A stretch of 23,023 nt of DNA. Source: Phycisphaerales bacterium UBA1910 (GTDB lineage Bacteria > Planctomycetota > Phycisphaerae > Phycisphaerales > UBA1924). The stretch is from contig DDGE01000043.1 of NCBI GenBank assembly GCA_002337545.1, forward strand, positions 46,831 through 69,853, written 5' to 3'. Under the pieces are notes generated by a model. It saw only the letters and a program-made list of their open reading frames with translations, was not told the origin of the DNA and did no database searches. Positions 16,019 to 23,023 of the stretch are shown piece by piece. A program made the translations under genes and the position numbers. Numbering within the stretch: position 1 is the stretch's first letter; each line of letters begins with the position of its first letter.

Positions 16019-17323
16019 TTAGGGGCAACCGAGGATATACGCGTTGACAAATGCGGAAACATCAAAGAAGTCGAATGCACCGTCGCCCGTGAGGTCAGCG
16101 ATGTTATCCATCGCGTTGAAGGCATTGATGAATGCAGAGACATCAAAGAAGTCCAGCTCGCCGTCGCCGGTAAAGTCGGCAATGCATGATGAAGCCGGGT
16201 CCCACGCGACCACATCGTTGGGGCTGATGCCCTGGGTCGGGAAGGGCGCGCCGCCGACGGGTGTGAGCGCACCGGTGATCGGGTCGACATCGAGGCTGTA
16301 CGCGCCCGCGACGCCGTCGAAGGATGTGGAGTCGTCCATCGCGAACAACCTTCCGTCCAGCGTATCCATGCCTTGCAGTGTGCCCTGGAACCCGACATCA
16401 AACGAGGTGCCCAGACTCGTCGGGATCCCGTTGCTGTCCACGGCGAACGATTGGATGGTCGCGTCCGTCCCATGCGAGACGAACATCATCGATCCATCGG
16501 GCGAAAAGGCGAATCCCTTGGGTGATGCGCCGGGCGAGGTGAAGGGGCTGGCGGGGAGTTCGGTGAGCGTGCCCGAGGTGTCGTCGAAGCTGAATCCCGC
16601 GAAAGCGTTACCGCCGGCGCTGATCCCGCCCGCGGCGTACGCGAAGTTGCCAGCCGGCGAGAACGCGAGCGACACGCCGTACACGCCGAAGCCGATGGTC
16701 TGGTTGAGCGACGCTTGATCGGCGATGACCTCATACACGCGGGCTGTGTTGGCGAACGAATCGTTGCAGATGATCCAGCGTCCGCTGGGGTGCACGGCGA
16801 TCGAGGTGAGGAAGCTGCCCGAGACATCCGAATCTGCGAGCGTGAGTTCCATCGCGCTGGTGTCCCAGTTATAGAGACGCAGCTCGTTTGAGCCGCTCAG
16901 GTCGGTGATGCACACCGCGAGCAAATCATCGCGCACCCAGGCGAGATCGAGCCCGCCCTGCGGGACGGTAAGGATGTCAACGACTGATAGCGAGGCATCG
17001 GGGGCGACCTCGTAGATCGTGAAGTTCTCGGACGCACTGCCCGAGGCGTGGCTTGTGGCGAGGAATCGCCCGCTGGGTGTGATATCGATCGCGAATGTAT
17101 TGCACCCCGCGCATGGCTGGCTTGTACTGCTGCGTGAGCCGGTGATGACCCGATCGACGAATGTGAGCGAACCGTCGCTCTCCACGAGGAAACTGCTGAC
17201 AGAACCCTCCAGGTTTCCCTCGTTGGCGACGAAGATCGCGGGTGTGCTGCTCTGTGCGTGCGCGGCGGATGCGCAGGCCGCAGATGCAAGAACGGCGCGG
17301 ACGATTGCAGATACTGTGTGCAT
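16019..17323 (-). CDS. Secreted lactonase-type beta-propeller protein with dockerin-like tail
   Basis: The product has 434 residues from the ATG at 17323, with GGGAG upstream; a GTG at 17341 is less likely. The signal peptide ends at Ala-His-Ala before Gln24. The body looks like the 6-phosphogluconolactonase-type seven-bladed propeller: Phe-Val-Ala-Asn-Glu-Gly near the N-terminus, then Ile-Ala-Val-His-Pro-Ser-Gly-Arg, Leu-Ala-Phe-Ser-Pro-Ala-Gly-Asn and Phe-Ala-Phe-Ser-Pro-Asp-Gly-Ser. Secretion makes a role in the cytoplasmic pentose phosphate pathway unlikely; a binding or extracellular lactonase role is a guess. Residues 380-434 are a dockerin-like tail with both calcium loops intact, ending in Gly-Cys-Pro. 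It has its own terminator. Confidence 0.88.
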   Translation of the reverse strand: MHTVSAIVRAVLASAACASAAHAQSSTPAIFVANEGNLEGSVSSFLVESDGSLTFVDRVITGSRSSTSQPCAGCNTFAIDITPSGRFLATSHASGSASENFTIYEVAPDASLSVVDILTVPQGGLDLAWVRDDLLAVCITDLSGSNELRLYNWDTSAMELTLADSDVSGSFLTSIAVHPSGRWIICNDSFANTARVYEVIADQASLNQTIGFGVYGVSLAFSPAGNFAYAAGGISAGGNAFAGFSFDDTSGTLTELPASPFTSPGASPKGFAFSPDGSMMFVSHGTDATIQSFAVDSNGIPTSLGTSFDVGFQGTLQGMDTLDGRLFAMDDSTSFDGVAGAYSLDVDPITGALTPVGGAPFPTQGISPNDVVAWDPASSCIADFTGDGELDFFDVSAFINAFNAMDNIADLTGDGAFDFFDVSAFVNAYILGCP

Positions 17324-17391
17324 GTGTGCTCTCCCGAGCACCCAGCTTCGCAGATCGTCTCTCGCTGATCAAGCCCCCTCAGGCATTTTCC

Positions 17392-20300
17392 TCAAGGGCA
17401 CCCCGCCTGGAACGCAACCAGGAAGGCGCTGACATCGAAGAAGTTCAACTCGCCGTCGTTGTTGAGGTCTGCGGCGGGGTCGTCCTCGCCGTAGGCCACG
17501 ATGAACGCGGACACATCGAAGAAGTTGAGCATCCCGTCACCGTTGAAGTCCACGACGCATTCCGAAGCGGTGACCCGCAGCACGACCTGCGCAGGATTGC
17601 TGTAGACATTGGGATCGCCCACCGGGTTCTCCGGGTCGCCGACCTCGGCCACGAGGCGGTAGTTGAACGAATCTTCGCCCTCGAAACCCGGATCGGGGGT
17701 GTAGGTGAACGAGCCGTCGGCGTTGACGGCAAGCGAGCCGTGGGCCGGCGGGGTGTGCTCGGGCGAGCCGAAGAAGTCAAGATCGACCATCAGGTCGTCG
17801 TTGTCGATGCGTCCCTCCTGCCCGATGTCGTTGGCCATCAGGCCGGTTGACGCGTCGGGTGCGATGGAGCCCTCGGCGAGGTAGGTATCGTCGATGGCCA
17901 GATCGAAGGCACCATCCAGCAGCGCGTGCAGGTCCGCGAGGACAAACTCGACATAGGGGAATGAGGGCGCGGGGGTGTCGAGCGCGATATCGATCTCGGA
18001 CGCCAGTGCCGCGATGCGCTGCGCGAAGTGCGCTTCGATGCCGGGAAGGTCCAGGGCGGGCGCACCGCCGATGGAGCCGTCGTCCGCGTCGGCCTCGTCC
18101 GCGAGCACGGAGATCAGATCGCCTGAGCGGAAGCCGATGCCGTCGCTGCTGGGCAGCCCCCGGAACGCGGACCGCAGGGCCTCGCCTCGGTTGAGGGCGT
18201 CGGCGGCGCCGAGCGTCAGGTAGCCGTCGAGCAGTGCGCTGGTGTTGTCGAGCAGCGTGAACGCGTCGTCGATGGACGAGGGCGGGGCGTTGATGTCGTC
18301 GAAGATCGACTGGCGGATGCCATCGCGTATGGACGCGAGCTCATCAGCGATAAACGCGGTCTGGATGGGCAGGTAGTCGGTGCCCTCGTGGGTGTAGGTC
18401 GAGGTGTCCGAGATCACGCGGAATCGCGCATCGACGTAGAAACGCTGAGGAACAGGCCAACCGAACGGCTCTTCCAGAATCACTTCGCCGGCGGGGAGGA
18501 TTTCACCCACGAGGTTGCCGTCCTGCAGCGGTGGGAAAATGAGCGTGAGCCCGTTGCCACTGACAAAGCCCAGCCAGTAGTCGAGGACCATCTCGCAGAT
18601 ATCCCCGTCGATGACGTTGTACTCGGGATTTGGCGGGCCCCAGTCTCCACCATTGAAGATCTGCTGTACTTCGACAACGACGCGGATGGTTCTCACGCTC
18701 CGAAGCGAGCCCTGCATGATCGAGCTGACTTTGACATCGAACTCGTTGTCATTGGACCAGCTGAGGTAATCGATTTCCTCAACCTCGACGAGCGGGCGGT
18801 GGGTCGAGCTGGTTCGGAGGCGCCAGTCGAGCGCGTTTCGCTCGGCGAGTTCTGCACGCGTGTACGCCGCGGACGATCCGGTGCGGTTGTCGCTGATACT
18901 GGCCTCGAAGCCATCGTGCGGGAACGAGCTGGCGCTGCCATTCCCGCTGGTGGTGATGTGCGCGGGCTGGAACGGGATCGGGCTATCGAAGCACCCATCG
19001 CCCGCGAGCGTCACGAAGACCACCGGGTTGACGAGCGGGGTTGCGGTCTGCTCGACCGGTCCCCACGGGTCGATGCGGGTGGTGCCGTTGTCCAGGTCTC
19101 GCGCGGCCAGCTCGGCGTCGATGGCGTCGTCGATCGCCGTCTGAACCTGCGCAACGCCATCGGTCGCGCGGAGCAGCATCGCTTCGAAGAGATCGTCGCG
19201 GTCACGCGTGGCGCTGGCCAGCGACACGATGCGCTCGCCCTGATCGATGATCTGATCGATCTGCGGCGAGCCGCCACCCATCGAGTCCTGCTGGCTACGG
19301 AGCATGTACGCGAAGTACCAGGGGTTCTCACGCGCGAGCTGGGCGTACGCGGCCGCGGCCTGCGTCCACGGCGCGGGGGCCGCGGCTCGGCCGGTGATGA
19401 TCGGGCCGTTCACGGGCAAGCCATCGATGGTAAATAGCCCGGTGGGTACGCGTCGGAAGTCGTTGAGAAGACGCGAGACCACATCGTCGGGGCCCGAGAG
19501 CACATCGCCCGCGTTGTCGATCGTCAGGATCATTTCCTGGTTGTTCTCTGGCCCGGCGAAGGAGGAGGTCTGGGCGGTGAAGGTTGCGAAGGTGGTGAAC
19601 CCGCTCGCGCCCCCGACGAAGCTGGGCGACTGGTCGGCGTACGACAGGTCGAAGCCGGTCTTGGTGCGGTAGTCGAGGATGGAATCGGTCTGGGTGGTCA
19701 GGTCGACCAGCAGCAGGTTCTGGGCGAAGCCGTAGAGCGCGGCCTCGATGCGATCGAGCGAGCTGCGCACCGAGGTGATGTCAGCGATCAGCGTGTCGAT
19801 GCCGTCCTGGATGCGATCGAATGCAAAGACCATGGTCTCAAAGATGGTGTCGAGCTTGGCATCGACGATATCGAAGCGGGCGTTCATCTGGACGCGCAGG
19901 TCCTCGACCTGCTGGCGCAGCCCTGCGATCTGATCGAAGATCTGCTGGTCGGCGCTGGGCGGGCCGTCGCCGAGCAGGTCGACAAGACCGAGCACGCCCG
20001 ACACGAGGCTCGCGGTCGAGGTGACGCCGGCATAGACATTACCGGTGGCGTACGCGGCCCCGAGCCCCGCGAGCGAACCAACGATGCCCAGCGACTGCTG
20101 TGCAACCGCGAGATCGTTGTTGACCTGCAACTGCAGCCCGGCGAACGAGCGTGTATTCTCGGCGACATACTGCACATCGGGGTAGCTGGATTGCTGCAAG
20201 AGCATGGTGCGGGCGAAGACCGCGGCCCGGTCGTCCGTGGTCTCGCGGATCGAATCAACGACGGCCTGTCGGCGGGCCTCGAGCTGCGCGATGGCGGCGG

Positions 20301-21219
20301 CGTGGTCGGGGTGGTCGGGATCGGCGGCAGCCGCGAAGAGGTCGATGGAGTTGAGCCCCATGTCTTCGGGGATCTCGGCGTTCCCGATGGCGTCCAGGCG
20401 TGCCTCGGCATCGAGCTGGATGTCTTCGATGCGGCTGAAGACCTCGGTTTCGAGCCCGACGTGCGCACCCGCGACGTCGCGGATGGCGATGAATCCGGCA
20501 AAGTCGGGAAGCCCGGTCAGCCCGGCGTTGACCTCGGGCTGGTTGGGATCGACCATCCCGAGCATGGGCGTGTAGCCGAGCGATTCGAGGTACCCGGCAG
20601 TTGTGGTTTCCAGACCAGCGATGCGCTCGCCCGACGGCCCGACACCCGCGAGGGTCGCGGTGAGAATGTCCGCACTCTGGCTGCGGTTGATCCATCGCTG
20701 GACGGAGCCGACATCGAACCTGGCCATCCGGTTCTGCGATTGCTCGAAGCTTTCGAGCCCGGGGAGCGCGATCCCCATGAGCTGCATCGCCCGCTGCCCG
20801 ATGCGTGTGTCAGATCCAACGAGGGCCCCCTCTACTGGTACCCTCGTTGCGTTCATCGCGATCAGCATCGATCCGAAGCCGGTCAGGCTTGCATCACCCT
20901 CGACCGCCGTGGAAAGCGCAGCGTCGTAGGCGGCGACAAACGCGGAGAGCTGCTCGGGCGTCGCCAGCGGGTTGGCCTCGGCAAACGCCCACAGCCCGGC
21001 GACCGCGGCCACCATGCGGGGGTTCGCGTTACCCTCCAGATAGCCCTGACGCGTGTACTCGCTGGCCCGGATCGCGTCGAGCAGGCGTTGGTAGTCCGCC
21101 TCAGTCTCGACCGGGATGTCGGCGGCCCGCGCAGGCGAACCGAGCAGGCCCAGCGAGAAAACGAGCAGCAACAGCATCTGAGACGCGATGCGGGGGAGAT
21201 TGCGGGCGAGGGTCAACAT
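17392..21219 (-). CDS. Very large unrecognised secreted protein with coiled coil, Ig-like domain and dockerin-like tail
   Basis: The product has 1275 residues from the ATG at 21219 (GGAG seven bases ahead). Another ATG at 21285 also has GGAG eight bases ahead but would make the signal peptide too long. The signal ends near Ala-Arg-Ala (residue 32). Residues 35-375 are mostly helical. A Gly/Ala-rich hydrophobic stretch lies at 377-416 and is followed at 423-500 by heptad-like helices (Ile-x-x-Leu-Arg-x-x-Val, Phe-Asp-Ile-Val-Asp-Ala-Lys-Leu). The middle part is Asp-rich with no known motif. Near 1110-1215 there is an Ig-like or cadherin-like repeat (Phe-Thr-Tyr-Thr-Pro-Asp-Pro-Gly-Phe, then Asp-Ser-Phe-Asn-Tyr). 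Residues 1221-1275 are a dockerin-like tail. The hydrophobic hairpin next to long helices recalls alpha-helical pore-forming toxins, but that is only a shape argument. Confidence 0.88.
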   Translation of the reverse strand: MLTLARNLPRIASQMLLLLVFSLGLLGSPARAADIPVETEADYQRLLDAIRASEYTRQGYLEGNANPRMVAAVAGLWAFAEANPLATPEQLSAFVAAYDAALSTAVEGDASLTGFGSMLIAMNATRVPVEGALVGSDTRIGQRAMQLMGIALPGLESFEQSQNRMARFDVGSVQRWINRSQSADILTATLAGVGPSGERIAGLETTTAGYLESLGYTPMLGMVDPNQPEVNAGLTGLPDFAGFIAIRDVAGAHVGLETEVFSRIEDIQLDAEARLDAIGNAEIPEDMGLNSIDLFAAAADPDHPDHAAAIAQLEARRQAVVDSIRETTDDRAAVFARTMLLQQSSYPDVQYVAENTRSFAGLQLQVNNDLAVAQQSLGIVGSLAGLGAAYATGNVYAGVTSTASLVSGVLGLVDLLGDGPPSADQQIFDQIAGLRQQVEDLRVQMNARFDIVDAKLDTIFETMVFAFDRIQDGIDTLIADITSVRSSLDRIEAALYGFAQNLLLVDLTTQTDSILDYRTKTGFDLSYADQSPSFVGGASGFTTFATFTAQTSSFAGPENNQEMILTIDNAGDVLSGPDDVVSRLLNDFRRVPTGLFTIDGLPVNGPIITGRAAAPAPWTQAAAAYAQLARENPWYFAYMLRSQQDSMGGGSPQIDQIIDQGERIVSLASATRDRDDLFEAMLLRATDGVAQVQTAIDDAIDAELAARDLDNGTTRIDPWGPVEQTATPLVNPVVFVTLAGDGCFDSPIPFQPAHITTSGNGSASSFPHDGFEASISDNRTGSSAAYTRAELAERNALDWRLRTSSTHRPLVEVEEIDYLSWSNDNEFDVKVSSIMQGSLRSVRTIRVVVEVQQIFNGGDWGPPNPEYNVIDGDICEMVLDYWLGFVSGNGLTLIFPPLQDGNLVGEILPAGEVILEEPFGWPVPQRFYVDARFRVISDTSTYTHEGTDYLPIQTAFIADELASIRDGIRQSIFDDINAPPSSIDDAFTLLDNTSALLDGYLTLGAADALNRGEALRSAFRGLPSSDGIGFRSGDLISVLADEADADDGSIGGAPALDLPGIEAHFAQRIAALASEIDIALDTPAPSFPYVEFVLADLHALLDGAFDLAIDDTYLAEGSIAPDASTGLMANDIGQEGRIDNDDLMVDLDFFGSPEHTPPAHGSLAVNADGSFTYTPDPGFEGEDSFNYRLVAEVGDPENPVGDPNVYSNPAQVVLRVTASECVVDFNGDGMLNFFDVSAFIVAYGEDDPAADLNNDGELNFFDVSAFLVAFQAGCP

Positions 21220-21436
21220 GATCTGGCTCCGGTGACAGGGACAGCCGAACGCGTATGCGAACAGCGCGATGGGATTGCGGCCCATCTCTCTCACTCCACG
21301 CGACAACCGCTCAGGGTGCGCCCGCCGAATCATCAAAAATCGGTTACTTATGGATGGACAGGATCTTATCGGGCCCTATCGAGCACAAAGGGGCACATCC
21401 AGGGCCGATTGGGCACCTTGTGAGCCCGACAGCAGA

Positions 21437-22630
21437 TCAGGGGCAGCCGTCATTGAACATGCTGAGGAATGTACTGACATCGAAGAAATCGAAGGCCCCG
21501 TCGCCGGTGTAGTCCGCGGTCTGATCCTGGGCGGTGAACGCGCCAAGGAACGCGGAGACATCAAAGAAGTCCAGGTATCCGTTCTGGTCGAGATCCGCGA
21601 AGTTGCAGAACGGCGTGTTCAGGCGAGCGGATGTCTCGATCATCAGATCCGTCAGCGACGCGTTGAGCAGGTCGCTGTTCCAGACCTCCATATACCGCAC
21701 GCCCGACTCGATCGCCAGGTCGATCTCGCCCTGGTACCCCTCGTCGCTGAACCGGTCGGGGGTGTTAGTGTAGCTGTTGGCGACCTGAACCTGCGAATGG
21801 CTTGCGAGCGAGGCGTCCTTGAGGATCTCGAACATGCCCGGGTAGACATCGAGCGCGTTGTGCACCATCCACCACGCGGCCAGCACCCCCACTGTTTCGG
21901 CGTGCGTGTCGCGGGCGTGCTGATACACATTAATGGCGACATCGTCGCTGCCCAGCACGGGGTGGACCTCGTGCGAGACTGGGTGGTTTGGGAAGGCACC
22001 GACGAACGCGTCGATCGCGGTCTTCCACGAATCGGCGTAGAGCGCATCAGAATACCCTGCGGCCTGCCAGTTGATCTGATCGGCTGGCGAGAACGGAAGC
22101 TGCATCTCGAAGCCGTTCCGGCTTGAGTTGGTCGCGTACACCAAGGAGATCGTGTCCTCGTTCGCGTAGCGCGTACCCATTGCCGCGATGAACTGGGTCC
22201 ATCGGCTCTGGAAGGTGCTGTCCCATGGGATGGGCATCTCTCGTGTTTCCGTTCCGAACTGGAAGCTGAACATCTCGACGCCCATCGAGCTCAGCCAGGA
22301 CGGGGCCGCGCTGCCGTTGACGACGGCGAGCGAGATCTTGATGCCGTATTGGTCCGCGCGGCTGATCTGCTCGTCGAGCAGCGACCAGTCGTAGACCCCG
22401 GGCGATGGCTCAAGGGTGCCCCATTCCATCCGTACGAGCACGCCGTCGACATGGTCGAGCTGGGCGACCTCGGGGATCACCGAACCGTTGCCGTTGCCCG
22501 TGGTGGGTGGGCAGCTGCAGTAGAGGCCAGCGGGCGGTGTGATCTCGCCGGCGAACGCCAGCCCTGCACTGATCCCGGTCCCAAGACCGGCCCCCATGCA
22601 GATCGCGATTGTGGCTATGTGTGTGTGCAT
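21437..22630 (-). CDS. Secreted glycoside-hydrolase-like TIM-barrel protein with dockerin-like tail
   Basis: The product has 397 residues from the ATG at 22630; a TTG at 22675 is an alternative. No strong ribosome binding site is seen (only AGGT next to the start). The signal peptide ends near Ala-Phe-Ala before Gly28. The barrel begins with Val-Leu-Val-Arg-Met-Glu-Trp-Gly-Thr-Leu-Glu-Pro and Gly-Val-Tyr-Asp-Trp (residues 64-82), then Gly-Ile-Lys-Ile-Ser-Leu (96-101), as in clan GH-A enzymes such as GH5 or GH42. Glu175 (in Asn-Gly-Phe-Glu) and Glu315 (in Tyr-Met-Glu-Val-Trp-Asn) are candidates for acid/base and nucleophile, inferred from position. The usual Asn-Glu pair on strand 4 is not obvious. 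Residues 342-397 are the dockerin-like tail. The likely substrate is a polysaccharide. Confidence 0.87.
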   Translation of the reverse strand: MHTHIATIAICMGAGLGTGISAGLAFAGEITPPAGLYCSCPPTTGNGNGSVIPEVAQLDHVDGVLVRMEWGTLEPSPGVYDWSLLDEQISRADQYGIKISLAVVNGSAAPSWLSSMGVEMFSFQFGTETREMPIPWDSTFQSRWTQFIAAMGTRYANEDTISLVYATNSSRNGFEMQLPFSPADQINWQAAGYSDALYADSWKTAIDAFVGAFPNHPVSHEVHPVLGSDDVAINVYQHARDTHAETVGVLAAWWMVHNALDVYPGMFEILKDASLASHSQVQVANSYTNTPDRFSDEGYQGEIDLAIESGVRYMEVWNSDLLNASLTDLMIETSARLNTPFCNFADLDQNGYLDFFDVSAFLGAFTAQDQTADYTGDGAFDFFDVSTFLSMFNDGCP

Positions 22631-22673
22631 ACCTATGAAACGACTTTCGCGACTTCGGATTGCATGGGAATAC

Positions 22674-22702
22674 AAAAATGCCCGATCGAAGGCGATCAGG
22701 CA
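22674..22702 (-). terminator. Intrinsic terminator after the right-edge gene
   Basis: On the minus strand, TGCCTGATCG (22702-22693) pairs with CGATCGGGCA (22688-22679), with one G-U pair and a CCTT loop. Five T residues follow (22678-22674). It separates the partial gene at the right edge from the glycoside-hydrolase-like gene. Confidence 0.88.
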
Positions 22703-22726
22703 TGCGGATGATTTGGTTATCGGAAC

Positions 22727-23023
22727 TCAGTCCCGCCGGCTGTACGCCGCCTCGAGCGCCCGCTCGATCCGCTCGTTCGCGTCGCGGAGGTGGGCAGTGC
22801 TGTACGCGTCCATGCCTTTGGCCTTGGCGTAGAGCGTGGTCTTGGCCTTGATCTTCTGCAGCTCCTGACGCGCCAGCGCCTGGATGGTCTGCCCGGACGC
22901 ACCCGGCCAGCGCATGCCCGTCGCGAGGTCGATCATGCGGCTCAGGTGTGTGCTCTGCAGGTTCCGATCCAGTTGTGAGATCAGCGGGGCGCGGTTGGAG
23001 TACTCGCCGTCGATGTCCGGCAG
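22727..23023 (-). CDS. C-terminal end of a probable zinc-dependent metalloprotease (partial)
   Basis: The frame is open from the right window edge to the stop at 22727, giving 98 residues. The sequence is mainly helical. It has Ile-Ser-Gln-Leu-Asp-Arg-Asn-Leu-Gln-Ser-Thr-His-Leu near the start, Ala-Leu-Ala-Arg-Gln-Glu-Leu in the middle, and Thr-Ala-His-Leu-Arg-Asp-Ala-Asn-Glu-Arg-Ile-Glu-Arg-Ala-Leu near the end. This resembles the C-terminus of large secreted metalloproteases with DUF5117/DUF4953 domains, where the zinc site lies much further upstream and would be outside this window. There is no dockerin-like tail. The coding call is good because the open frame meets a clean terminator; the family call is tentative. 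Confidence 0.7.
   Translation of the reverse strand: MPDIDGEYSNRAPLISQLDRNLQSTHLSRMIDLATGMRWPGASGQTIQALARQELQKIKAKTTLYAKAKGMDAYSTAHLRDANERIERALEAAYSRRD

Noticed and set aside
21372..21406. GGCCCT/AGGGCC pair after the glycoside-hydrolase-like gene as a terminator
   Set aside because: Only 6 bp with a loop of over 20 bases and no T run on the minus strand.
20191..21423. 410-codon plus-strand open frame at the start of the large secreted gene
   Set aside because: Antisense to the coding strand with a clear signal peptide. The composition is typical of a shadow frame in GC-rich DNA.

Overview
The window looks like a piece of a Planctomycetota chromosome, most likely class Phycisphaerae. Two things point there. 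The EF-Tu has the switch I variant (Lys-Thr-Val-Thr-Ile instead of Arg-Gly-Ile-Thr-Ile) that I recall from planctomycete EF-Tu. Most of the secreted proteins end in a C-terminal module of about 55 residues, with two EF-hand-like repeats built on Phe-Phe-Asp-Val-Ser-Ala-Phe-Leu and closed by Gly-Cys-Pro. This module matches what databases call the GC-type dockerin domain. The assignment rests on recognition, not on a search.

Layout. Positions 1-169 hold the possible end of an unrecognised plus-strand gene. Positions 170-976 encode a small secreted dockerin protein on the minus strand. Positions 1041-4820 are a minus-strand translation and secretion block, read from right to left: a strong promoter, tRNA-Thr(GGU), tuf, a terminator, rpmG, tRNA-Trp(CCA), secE, nusG and a terminator. 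The usual next genes (rplK-rplA-rplJ-rplL) do not follow nusG.

From 4992 rightwards come plus-strand genes: a DUF1028/FG-GAP/dockerin protein, a membrane-anchored AsmA-like protein with an acidic coiled-coil tail, and two tandem secreted subtilisin-family proteases with dockerin tails. From 13846 to the right edge all genes are on the minus strand: two translationally coupled beta-propeller proteins (only the downstream one has a dockerin), a lactonase-type propeller with a dockerin, a 1275-residue unrecognised secreted protein with a dockerin, a glycoside-hydrolase-like TIM-barrel protein with a dockerin, and the C-terminal end of a probable zinc metalloprotease.

Eight of the nine proteins with a predicted cleavable signal peptide carry the dockerin-like tail, yet they share no catalytic domain. 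The tail is therefore probably a common sorting, anchoring or assembly tag. No cohesin or obvious receptor is visible here. Most secreted genes appear to be separate transcription units, several of them bracketed by intrinsic terminators. I saw no insertion sequence, CRISPR array, rRNA or replication origin.
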